Under the pieces are notes generated by a model, which saw only the letters and a program-made list of their open reading frames with translations, did no database searches and had not been told where the DNA came from. A program made the translations under genes and the position numbers. Shown here one piece after another: positions 33,906 through 41,492 of a stretch of 64,000 bases of DNA (positions are counted from its first letter, which is position 1; every line of letters starts with the position of its first letter). Origin of the DNA: Variovorax sp. 770b2 (lineage in GTDB: Bacteria > Pseudomonadota > Gammaproteobacteria > Burkholderiales > Burkholderiaceae_C); assembly GCF_900115685.1 (NCBI RefSeq), contig NZ_FOXJ01000008.1, positions 124,001 through 188,000 of the forward strand. Reading direction: 5' to 3'.

Positions 33906-35045
33906 ATGAGCACACGCACCGAACAGGACGACACCCTCGCGATGCTGCGCGACAGCCTCGCGCGCTACCTGGACGACAACCACGGCTTCGAGCAGCGCCT
34001 GCATGCGCTCGCGAGAGCCGACGATGCGCCGCCGCCGTTCTGGCAGGGCCTCTCGCGCGAACTCGATCTGCTGGGCGCGGCGCTGCCCGAATCGCACGGC
34101 GGCCTGGGCTTGGGCATGGCCGCGCACCTCGCGTTGATGGAAACGCTGGGCGGCGCGCTCGCGGCCGAGCCGTACCTGTCGACAATGGTGATCGGCGCCG
34201 GCCTGCTGCAGCGCCACCCCGGTGCAGAGGCCGATGCGCTGCTCGCGCGCGTCGTCGCGGGGCAGGCCGTGCTGGCCTTCGCGCACAGCGAGCCGCAAAG
34301 CCGCCACGCGCGCGACGACGTGCAGGCGCAGCTCGTGCGCGAGGGCGACGGCTTCCGGCTCGATGGCCGTAAGGCCGTGGTGCAGGCGGCGCCGTGGGCC
34401 AGCCATTTCATCGTCACGGCGCGCAGCCGGAAGGGCCTGTCGCTGCTCGTGGTGCCCAGGGACACGCCGGGCCTGCGCCTTCGCGGCTACCCGACGCGCG
34501 ACGGCGGCCGCGCTGCCGACATCGCCTTCGACAACGTGCGCCTGCCCGCCGAGGCACTGCTCGGCGCCGAAGGCGGCGCGCTGCCGCAGATCGAACGCGC
34601 GCTGGACGAGGCCACGCTCGCCATCTGCGCCGAATCGGTCGGCGTCATGCGCCGCCTGCTGCGCGACACGCTCGACTACGTGCGCCAGCGCAAGCAGTTC
34701 GGCGTGCCGATCGCGAGCTTCCAGGTGCTGCAGCACCGCCTGGCCGACATGCACATGGCGCTGGAACAGGCGGCCGCGCTCACCGCGAGCGTCGGTGAAA
34801 TCGCCGATACCGCAAGCGACAACGAGCGCGCCCGCGCAGTCTCGTCCGCCAAGGTCGCCGCGGCCAAGGCGTGCAAGGCCGTGGGGCAGGGCGCGGTGCA
34901 ACTGCATGGCGGCATGGGCATGACCGAGGAGCTGGCCATCGGCCACTACGTGCGCCGCGCCACGCTCATCGAGGGCCAGTTCGGTCCGCCCGCATGGCAT
35001 CTGCGCCGCGTGGCGAAGCTGCGCGCCGCCACGACGCAGATGTAG
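33906..35045 (+). CDS. Acyl-CoA dehydrogenase, second (divergent) subunit
   Basis: 379 residues starting at ATG 33906. The ACAD fold is recognisable (ALPESHGGLGLGMAAHL, QRKQFGVPIASFQVLQHRLADMHM, VQLHGGMGMTEELAIGHYV). The usual mid-domain GSD motif is replaced by FAHSEPQSRHARDDV and no YER- or YEGT-type catalytic Glu is evident. That pattern fits the non-catalytic partner in heteromeric ACAD pairs such as those of steroid side-chain degradation. It is cotranscribed with the preceding gene. Confidence 0.82.
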   Translation: MSTRTEQDDTLAMLRDSLARYLDDNHGFEQRLHALARADDAPPPFWQGLSRELDLLGAALPESHGGLGLGMAAHLALMETLGGALAAEPYLSTMVIGAGLLQRHPGAEADALLARVVAGQAVLAFAHSEPQSRHARDDVQAQLVREGDGFRLDGRKAVVQAAPWASHFIVTARSRKGLSLLVVPRDTPGLRLRGYPTRDGGRAADIAFDNVRLPAEALLGAEGGALPQIERALDEATLAICAESVGVMRRLLRDTLDYVRQRKQFGVPIASFQVLQHRLADMHMALEQAAALTASVGEIADTASDNERARAVSSAKVAAAKACKAVGQGAVQLHGGMGMTEELAIGHYVRRATLIEGQFGPPAWHLRRVAKLRAATTQM

Positions 35046-35067
35046 AGACAAAGAGATAAGGGACGCA

Positions 35068-35085
35068 TTCGTCGCTTTGGACGAT
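35068..35085. promoter_or_regulatory. Palindromic operator candidate, site 2
   Basis: TTCGTC-gctttg-GACGAT, 51 nt before the CoA-racemase gene at 35137 in the 91-nt gap after the ACAD pair. Confidence 0.55.
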
Positions 35086-35136
35086 GCACCCCCGCCGCCC
35101 CCGCGCCAAGATGCCTCCACATACAGGAGACAGACC

Positions 35137-36267
35137 ATGGCAGGTCCATTGCAAGGCCTTCGGGTGATCGAGATGGCGGGCATCGGCCCCGGCCCTTTCT
35201 GCGCGATGCTCTTTGCCGACATGGGCGCGGAGGTGATCCGCATCGAGCGTCCCGGCACGCGCACCGCGCCCCACGACATCCTCGCGCGCGGCCGCAGCAC
35301 GCTGCAGGTCGACCTGCGCGCGGAAGGCGCGGCGCCCTCCGTGCTCGACGCCATCGCGAAGGCCGACGTGCTCATCGAGGGCTTTCGCCCCGGCGTGATG
35401 GAGCGCCTGGGCCTGGGCCCCGCCGAATGCCATGCGCGCAACCCGCGCCTGGTCTACGGCCGCATGACCGGCTGGGGCCAGCACGGCCCGCTCGCGCATG
35501 CGGCCGGCCACGACATCAACTACATCGCCATCAGCGGTGCGCTGCATGCCATCGGCCGCGCGGGCGAGCCGCCGGTGCCGCCGCTCAACTACGTGGGCGA
35601 CTTCGGCGGCGGCGCGATGCTGCTGGCCTTCGGCATCCTCGCCGCGCTGCACGAAGCCAAGGGCTCGGGCCAGGGCCAGGTGGTGGATGCCGCGATGACC
35701 GATGGCGCGGCGCTCTTGTCTTCGATGATGTACGGCTTCAAGTCGGCCGGCATGTGGAGCAACCAGCGCGGCGAGAACATGCTGGACGGCGGCGCGCATT
35801 TCTACGACACCTACGCGTGTGCCGACGGCAAGTACGTGGCCGTGGGCGCCATCGAGCCGCAGTTCTATGCGCTGCTGCGCGAGCGCTGCGGCATCGCCGA
35901 CGACACCGCCTTCGACGCGCAGATGGACGCCGACCGCTGGCCGCTGCTCAAGCTGCGCATGGCCGACCTGTTCCGCACCCGCACGCGCGACGAGTGGTGC
36001 GTGCTGCTCGAAGGCGGCGATGCCTGCTTCGCGCCCGTGCTCGACTGGGACGAGGCGCCCGCACACCCGCACAACGTGGCGCGCGGCACCTTCGCGAACG
36101 TCGGCGGCGTGGTGCAGCCCGCGCCCGCGCCGCGCTTCAGCCGCACCGCGCCCGTGATGCCGCCCGCCACCGCGCACGACGACGGCGAGGCGATGCTGCG
36201 CCGCTGGGGCGCGACCATCGCATCGGTCACGCCCGTCACGCCTGTCACGCCTGTCGCGGCCGGCTGA
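35137..36267 (+). CDS. CaiB/BaiF-family acyl-CoA racemase/transferase (AMACR-like)
   Basis: 376 residues starting at ATG 35137, with AGGAGA upstream; an in-frame codon at 35077 is rejected because it precedes the Shine-Dalgarno. The family start LQGLRVIEMAGIGPGPFCAM is followed by GHDINYIAISGAL (His125) and NYVGDFGGGA (Asp155). This His/Asp pair matches the catalytic acid-base pair of alpha-methylacyl-CoA racemases, favouring racemisation of 2-methyl-acyl-CoA over CoA transfer. The C-terminus is a short VTPVTPVTPV repeat. It begins a second unit with a ligase and another ACAD. Confidence 0.85.
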   Translation: MAGPLQGLRVIEMAGIGPGPFCAMLFADMGAEVIRIERPGTRTAPHDILARGRSTLQVDLRAEGAAPSVLDAIAKADVLIEGFRPGVMERLGLGPAECHARNPRLVYGRMTGWGQHGPLAHAAGHDINYIAISGALHAIGRAGEPPVPPLNYVGDFGGGAMLLAFGILAALHEAKGSGQGQVVDAAMTDGAALLSSMMYGFKSAGMWSNQRGENMLDGGAHFYDTYACADGKYVAVGAIEPQFYALLRERCGIADDTAFDAQMDADRWPLLKLRMADLFRTRTRDEWCVLLEGGDACFAPVLDWDEAPAHPHNVARGTFANVGGVVQPAPAPRFSRTAPVMPPATAHDDGEAMLRRWGATIASVTPVTPVTPVAAG

Positions 36268-36284
36268 GAAAAAGGAGACGCCCC

Positions 36285-37844
36285 ATGTTCCTCACCCAGC
36301 CCCTGCACAAGGGCCGCCGCGAGAAGGCCCGCGCCACCGCCGTGGTCTGCGGCAGCCAGCGCCTGGACTTCGGCGAGCTCGCCGACCGCGCCGCCCGCCT
36401 GGGCGCCGTGCTGCAGCAACTCGGCATGCAGCGCGGCGACCGCGTCGGCATGATGAGCCTCAATTCGCACCGCTTCGTCGAGTACTTCTTCGGCACCTGG
36501 TGGGGCGGCGGCGTCATCAACCCCGTCAACATCCGCTGGAACCCGAAGGAAGTCGCGTACTCGCTGGACGACTGCGACACCCGCATCCTGCTGGTGGACG
36601 ACCTCTTCGCACCGATGGCGCCCACGCTGCGCCAGCTCTCTGCCTCGCTGCGCACCGTGGTCTATTGCGGCGACGGCGCGGTGCCCGAAGGCATGGTCGG
36701 CTACGAGGCGCTGCTCGCCGAGGCCGCGCCCATCGACGACGCACCGCACAGCGCCGACGAGCTCGCGGCCATCATGTACACCGGCGGCACCACCGGCCAG
36801 CCCAAGGGCGTGATGCTCACGCACGGGAGCATGTACATCAATGCGCTGGGCACCGTCGCCGCGCTGCCGCGCGACACGCAGGATGCGGCCGCCATCGTCG
36901 CGGCGCCCATGTTCCACGTGGCCGGCTGCGGCATCGCGCTGCAGAGCCTGCAGCGGCTGGTGCCCATCCACGTGGTGCCGATGTTCGACGAGCTCGCGGT
37001 GCTCGAGATTCTGCAGTCCGCGCGCATCACCGAGATGTTCCTGGTGCCCACGATGATCAAGCGCGTGATCGAGCATCCGCGCTTCGCGGCGTTCGATTTG
37101 TCGATGCTGCGGCTGCTGTCGTACGGCGCGGCGCCCATCGACGCGGCGCTGCTCGACCAGGCCATGCGCGCCTTTCCGCGCACCGAGTTCGCGCAGGTCT
37201 ACGGCATGACGGAGCTCTCGCCCGTCGTGACCGCGCTGCCCTCGCACTGCCACCTGCCCGGGCCCGACCGCGAGCGCCTGCTGCGCTCGGCCGGCACGCC
37301 CATTGCCATCGCGGAGGTCCGCATCGTCGATGGCGACGACAACGAGCTGCCCTTCGGCCAGGTCGGCGAGATCGTCGCGCGCGGGCCGATGGTGATGAAG
37401 GGCTACTGGAACAAGCCAGAGGAAACCGAGGCGGCGCTGCGCGGTGGCTGGATGCACACCGGCGACGGTGGCTACATGAACGCGCACGGTTTCCTGTACG
37501 TGGTCGACCGCATGAAGGACATGATCGTGAGCGGCGGCGAGAACGTGTACTCCGCCGAAGTCGAGAACGCCATTGCGCAATTGCCAGAGGTGCTGATGTC
37601 CGCCGTGATCGGCGTGCCCGACGACCGATGGGGCGAGCGCGTGCATGCGGTGATCGTGCGGCGCGAAGGCATGGCGCTGGAGGCCGAGGCCGTCATCGCG
37701 CACTGCCGCGAGCAGATCGCCACCTACAAGTGCCCGCGCAGCGTGGAGTTCCGCGATGCGCTGCCGCTCTCGGCCGCGGGCAAGCTGCAGAAATTCCAGC
37801 TGCGGGAACCCTTCTGGGCCGGCAAGACGCGACGCGTCGGCTGA
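36285..37844 (+). CDS. AMP-forming acyl-CoA synthetase
   Basis: 519 residues starting at ATG 36285, with AAGGAG upstream. The P-loop motif is MYTGGTTGQPKGVMLTH, the adenylation motif YGMTELSPV, the hinge GGWMHTGDGGYMN and the C-terminal catalytic Lys lies in SAAGKLQKFQLR. It activates a carboxylic acid to acyl-CoA through an acyl-AMP. Between an AMACR-like racemase and an ACAD, it probably primes a branched or medium-chain acid for beta-oxidation. Exact substrate unknown. Confidence 0.9.
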   Translation: MFLTQPLHKGRREKARATAVVCGSQRLDFGELADRAARLGAVLQQLGMQRGDRVGMMSLNSHRFVEYFFGTWWGGGVINPVNIRWNPKEVAYSLDDCDTRILLVDDLFAPMAPTLRQLSASLRTVVYCGDGAVPEGMVGYEALLAEAAPIDDAPHSADELAAIMYTGGTTGQPKGVMLTHGSMYINALGTVAALPRDTQDAAAIVAAPMFHVAGCGIALQSLQRLVPIHVVPMFDELAVLEILQSARITEMFLVPTMIKRVIEHPRFAAFDLSMLRLLSYGAAPIDAALLDQAMRAFPRTEFAQVYGMTELSPVVTALPSHCHLPGPDRERLLRSAGTPIAIAEVRIVDGDDNELPFGQVGEIVARGPMVMKGYWNKPEETEAALRGGWMHTGDGGYMNAHGFLYVVDRMKDMIVSGGENVYSAEVENAIAQLPEVLMSAVIGVPDDRWGERVHAVIVRREGMALEAEAVIAHCREQIATYKCPRSVEFRDALPLSAAGKLQKFQLREPFWAGKTRRVG

Positions 37845-37850
37845 CCGACG
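37835..37850. repeat. Perfect inverted repeat spanning the ligase stop codon
   Basis: CGTCGG-CTGA-CCGACG; the loop contains the ligase TGA stop. ATATTTTC follows, so it may be a weak attenuating hairpin before the ACAD at 37883. Its outer CGTC / GACG also resembles the palindromic operators in this region, but the spacing is 8 and not 6. Confidence 0.35.
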
Positions 37851-37882
37851 ATATTTTCAGAAAACTACAAAGGACAAGTCCC

Positions 37883-39031
37883 ATGCCCATCGATTTCAGC
37901 CGCTCCTGGAGCGATGAAGACCTGGCGCTCTACCGCGACAACGTGGTGCGCTTCGTCGAAACCGAAGTGCTCCCGCACGACGAGGAGGCCCGCAAGCGCG
38001 GCCACGTGGGGCACGAGGTCTGGCGCAAGGCCGGCGCGCTCGGCCTCTTGTGCGCCGACATCCCCGACGACTACGGCGGCGCGGGCGGCGACTTCCGCCA
38101 CGAGGCCGTGGTGTACGAGGAGATGTCGCGCCGCGGGCTCACCGGCATGGCCACCTCGGTGCACGCCATCGTGGCGCACTACATCTTCAACCACGGCACC
38201 GAGGAACAGAAGCGCCGCTACCTGCCCCGCATGGCGAGCGGCGAAATGGTCGGCGCCATCGCCATGACCGAGCCCGGCGCCGGCTCCGACCTGCAGGGCG
38301 TGCGCACCCGCGCCGAGAAGAAGGATGGCGGCTATCTCCTCAACGGATCGAAGACCTTCATCACCAACGGCTACCTCGCCGGCCTGGTGCTGGTGGTGTG
38401 CAAGACCGATCCGGCGCAGGGCGCCAAGGGCACCTCGATCCTCATCGTGGAGACCGAGGGCTGCGAGGGCTTTCGCGTGGGACGCGTGCTCGAGAAGATC
38501 GGCATGAAGGCGCAGGACACCTCCGAGCTCTTCTTCGACGACGTGCGCGTGCCGGCCGATGCGCTGCTCGGCGGGCAGGAGGGGCAGGGCTTCTTCCAGT
38601 TGATGAGCGACCTGCCTTACGAGCGGACCATCATCGGCGTGAGCGCGCTCGCGGCCATGGAAGGCGCCTACGAGGCCACGCTCGACTACGTGCGCGACCG
38701 CAAGGCCTTCGGCAAGCCGATCGCCGAATTCCAGAACACCAAGTTCAAGCTCGCCGAGATCGCCACCCAGATCAAGGTGGGCCGCGCCTTCATCGACCGC
38801 TGCGTCGAAGACCTGGTGGCCGGCCGGCTGGACACCGCCACCGCCTCCATGGCCAAGCTCTGGGGCACCGAGGCACAGGGCCGGGTGATGGACGAGTGCC
38901 TGCAGCTCTTCGGCGGCTACGGCTACATGAGCGAATACATGGTGGCGCGCATGTATGCCGATGCGCGCGTGCAGCGCATCTACGGCGGCACCAACGAGAT
39001 CATGAAAGAGGTGATTTCGCGGGCGCTCTGA
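37883..39031 (+). CDS. Acyl-CoA dehydrogenase
   Basis: 382 residues starting at ATG 37883, with AAGGA upstream. Complete ACAD: AMTEPGAGSDLQGVRT, GSKTFITNGYLAG, DRKAFGKPIAEFQNTKFKLAE, QLFGGYGYM and the C-terminal RIYGGTNEIMKEVI. The catalytic Glu is probably in LPYERTIIG, as in isovaleryl- or long-chain-type enzymes. It is third in the unit racemase-ligase-ACAD, which looks like an inducible module for one acid. Confidence 0.92.
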   Translation: MPIDFSRSWSDEDLALYRDNVVRFVETEVLPHDEEARKRGHVGHEVWRKAGALGLLCADIPDDYGGAGGDFRHEAVVYEEMSRRGLTGMATSVHAIVAHYIFNHGTEEQKRRYLPRMASGEMVGAIAMTEPGAGSDLQGVRTRAEKKDGGYLLNGSKTFITNGYLAGLVLVVCKTDPAQGAKGTSILIVETEGCEGFRVGRVLEKIGMKAQDTSELFFDDVRVPADALLGGQEGQGFFQLMSDLPYERTIIGVSALAAMEGAYEATLDYVRDRKAFGKPIAEFQNTKFKLAEIATQIKVGRAFIDRCVEDLVAGRLDTATASMAKLWGTEAQGRVMDECLQLFGGYGYMSEYMVARMYADARVQRIYGGTNEIMKEVISRAL

Positions 39032-39058
39032 AGGCGCCCTGGCGGCCGGTGCGGCCGG

Positions 39059-39439
39059 CTAGGTCAGCCGGCGGATTTCGGCCCGCGCGATCTCGCGGTG
39101 GTGGTAGGAGGGCGAGATGCCGATGAACCGCGTGTAGCGCTCCACCGCGGCCACGGTGTTGCCCACGTCTTCCAGCTCCAGCGCCTCGAGCATGAACTGG
39201 GTGAAGAGCTTGTTGGCATCGGCCTCGCGGTCGGACGCGGCGAGCGTCTTGGGCCGCAGCTCGGGCCGCATCGCGAAGATCCTGCGCTGCACCTCCATCA
39301 CCTCGATGAGCGCGCGGCCGATCCGCTCGATGTTCTCGGGGATCGGATCGAGCTGCGTGTCGCGCACTTCCGTGGCCGCCTGGTCGAGCAAGTGGGAAGC
39401 CACCCGCAGCAGCTGGTGAAGCGGTTTGTGGTTGGTCAT
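39059..39439 (-). CDS. Hypothetical protein coupled to AP2-domain gene
   Basis: 126 residues starting at ATG 39439 (MTNHKPLHQLLRVASHLLDQ), overlapping the AP2 gene stop by 4 nt. It is mostly alpha-helical and charged, with no signal peptide or catalytic motif; the C-terminal half (FMLEALELEDVGNTVAAVERY) may be a helical repeat hairpin. I recognise no family. A 7-bp hairpin (GCCGGCT / AGCCGGC, 39054-39072) overlaps its stop codon. Confidence 0.7.
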   Translation of the reverse strand: MTNHKPLHQLLRVASHLLDQAATEVRDTQLDPIPENIERIGRALIEVMEVQRRIFAMRPELRPKTLAASDREADANKLFTQFMLEALELEDVGNTVAAVERYTRFIGISPSYHHREIARAEIRRLT

Positions 39440-40287
39440 GGCCGGGCCGGATGGCCGCTGGCCTTGTACTGGAAAGAGAAATCGGGCGATGCCTGCTTTT
39501 GCTGCTGCGGTTGCGCTTGTTCTTGCTCGTGCTCGTGCTCGTGTTGGTGCTCGTGCTGCTCCGCATCCTTCAACTTCTGGGCCAGCTGGCGTCCGCGCTC
39601 GGCGATCGCCAGGCTCTTGGCCATGTCGTGGCCGTGTTCCTTCACCGAGAAGGCCTTGCACACGCTGCCCTTGCCCGCGGTGAACGTGGTCGCGAGCCAG
39701 TAGCCGGGATGGCCCGCGTTGGGCATCTTGAACTGCACGCCGCTCACGCCGCTGGAGTTGGTGCTGCGGGTGATCTCCGACTTGGAGCGCTTGGACGTGC
39801 GCGGCCCCGGCGCCTGCACCGTCATGCCCTGGCGGATCGCCTCTTCGGCCGGATGCAGCCGCGCGAGACCCGACATGCGGGCGAGCTGCTTCTCGCGCTC
39901 CTCGATGGCCAGGGACAGCGCCGCGTTGCCGACGCTGTCGACCGGAAAGTCGGTGCGCAGGATCTCGTCCTGCCCGATGTAGGTCTTGGCGACCCACGCC
40001 CGCACCCGGCCGCCGGACGCCACCTGGCAGAAGACGCCCGAGACGCCCGTGGTGTTGTTGGCCCGCAGCTTTTCGGCCCGCGCGCGCCGCGCCACCGGCG
40101 GCACGCTGCGCACCACGGCATCGCGCCAGTCCTGCGCCTGGACCAGGGCCTGTTCGAGGCCGCCGTAGCTCGCCTTGCCGAACTGCCGGTAGTAGCGGGT
40201 GCCGTTGCGCACGAGCGAGACTTCAAAGCCCCAGGGTCGAGGGGCGATGCCGTACATGGCGGCTGGATTGGGAATACCTCTGGGCAT
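39436..40287 (-). CDS. AP2-domain protein with three AP2-like repeats
   Basis: 283 residues starting at ATG 40287. Two clear AP2-like units begin at about residue 77 (NNTTGVSGVFCQ, then AWVAKTYIG) and about residue 176 (TNSSGVSGVQFKM, then YWLATTFTAGKG), each ending in an Ala-rich helix. A degenerate third unit covers about 11-60 (WGFEVSLVRNGTRYYRQFG). The tail (about 244-264) is His/Glu/Gln rich. AP2 is best known as a plant DNA-binding domain and in bacterial homing endonucleases; here no nuclease motif is visible. It may be a DNA-binding protein. Coupled to the downstream helical protein. Confidence 0.75.
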   Translation of the reverse strand: MPRGIPNPAAMYGIAPRPWGFEVSLVRNGTRYYRQFGKASYGGLEQALVQAQDWRDAVVRSVPPVARRARAEKLRANNTTGVSGVFCQVASGGRVRAWVAKTYIGQDEILRTDFPVDSVGNAALSLAIEEREKQLARMSGLARLHPAEEAIRQGMTVQAPGPRTSKRSKSEITRSTNSSGVSGVQFKMPNAGHPGYWLATTFTAGKGSVCKAFSVKEHGHDMAKSLAIAERGRQLAQKLKDAEQHEHQHEHEHEQEQAQPQQQKQASPDFSFQYKASGHPARP

Positions 40288-40401
40288 TTGGGCGCACTGC
40301 TACTTTTTCAGCATTTCTGCTGGGGGCTCCCTGGCGGGTCGGGCTGTTCTGACAGGGATGCTAGGGATTGCGCGGGGTGGGCGGTATCACCGATTTCCGT
40401 A

Positions 40402-40414
40402 GTCGTGAGACGAC
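40402..40414. promoter_or_regulatory. Palindrome upstream of the epoxide-hydrolase-like gene
   Basis: GTCGT-GAG-ACGAC in the 228-nt divergent region between the AP2 and hydrolase genes. It could be an operator; it differs from the ATCGTC-N6-GACGAT sites. The AT-rich stretch 40470-40500 before the hydrolase probably holds the promoter, but no good -35/-10 pair is visible. Confidence 0.3.
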
Positions 40415-40515
40415 GCGGCACGATGGGCGCGGGCCGAATGTCGTTCCCGGCCGCGCCGGCGCTGGTGTTGTATTTCTTTTCTATCTATTCAGACCGCAAA
40501 AGAGGACTATTGGTA

Positions 40516-41466
40516 ATGATCAAACTCAAACCCTTCCTCGCTCTGCTCACCGCAGGCTTCGTCGCCCTGGCGGCCCATGCGCAGGTTTCGCCTGTTCCCG
40601 CCCTTCCAGCCTTCCCGGCATTCCCGGCGGGCTTCAAGACCCAGAACATCAGCGTCAACGGCGCGACGCTCCACGTGCGCGTCGGCGGCAAGGGGCCGGC
40701 CGTTACGCTGCTGCACGGTTACGGAGAAACGGGTGACATGTGGGCGCCCCTGGCCGCCGACCTGGCGCGCGACCACACCGTCGTCGTGCCCGACCTGCGC
40801 GGCATGGGCCTGTCGGACCATCCGGCCGGCGGCTACGACAAGAAAACCCAGGGCAAGGACATCGCGCTGCTGCTCGACACCCTGAAGATCGACCGCACCG
40901 ATCTCGTGACGCACGACATCGGCAACATGGTCGGCTACGCATTCGCCGCGCAATACCGCGACCGCGTGACGCGCTTCGTGCTCATCGACGCGCCGCTGCC
41001 GGGCGTCGGGCCGTGGGAAGAGATCCTGAAGACGCCGCTGCTGTGGCACTTCCGCTTCGGCGGACCCGACATGGAGCGGCTGGTGGCCGGCCGCGAGCGG
41101 ATTTATCTCGATCGTTTCTGGAACGAGTTCTCGGCAACCCCCGCGCGCTTTTCGGAAGGTGCCCGCAGGCACTACGCCAAGCTGTATGCGCGGCCCGGCG
41201 CGATGCACTCGGGCTTTGCGCAGTTCGCGGCGTTCGACCAGGACGTGATCGACAACAAGGCCTTCATGGCGCAGGGCAAGCTCGCGATGCCGGTGCTGGC
41301 CGTGGGTGGGGAGAAGTCCTTCGGGCCGATGATGGCGACGGTGATGCGGTTCGCCGCGAGCGATGTGACGGAAGGGTCGATTCCGGATTCAGGGCACTGG
41401 ATCATGGAGGAGAACCCGGGGGCTACGGTGAAAGTGGTGAGGGCGTTTCTCGACGGGGCGAAGTAA
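40516..41466 (+). CDS. Secreted alpha/beta hydrolase, epoxide-hydrolase/dehalogenase type
   Basis: 316 residues starting at ATG 40516. A Sec signal peptide ends near AAHAQ. The oxyanion motif is LLHGYGETGDMW; the nucleophile elbow reads VTHDIGNMVG, that is Asp where esterases have Ser, and the catalytic His is in DSGHWIMEENP. An Asp nucleophile marks epoxide hydrolases and haloalkane/fluoroacetate dehalogenases. A periplasmic location is unusual for these mostly cytoplasmic enzymes, though Cif-like secreted examples exist. Substrate unknown. Confidence 0.85.
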   Translation: MIKLKPFLALLTAGFVALAAHAQVSPVPALPAFPAFPAGFKTQNISVNGATLHVRVGGKGPAVTLLHGYGETGDMWAPLAADLARDHTVVVPDLRGMGLSDHPAGGYDKKTQGKDIALLLDTLKIDRTDLVTHDIGNMVGYAFAAQYRDRVTRFVLIDAPLPGVGPWEEILKTPLLWHFRFGGPDMERLVAGRERIYLDRFWNEFSATPARFSEGARRHYAKLYARPGAMHSGFAQFAAFDQDVIDNKAFMAQGKLAMPVLAVGGEKSFGPMMATVMRFAASDVTEGSIPDSGHWIMEENPGATVKVVRAFLDGAK

Positions 41467-41492
41467 CAACGTCTCGGCGGTCCGCGAGGAAG

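Noticed and set aside
36226..36258. Short tandem repeat near the end of the CoA-racemase gene
   Set aside because: It encodes VTPVTPVTPV at the protein C-terminus; it has too few units to support a repeat or phase-variation claim.
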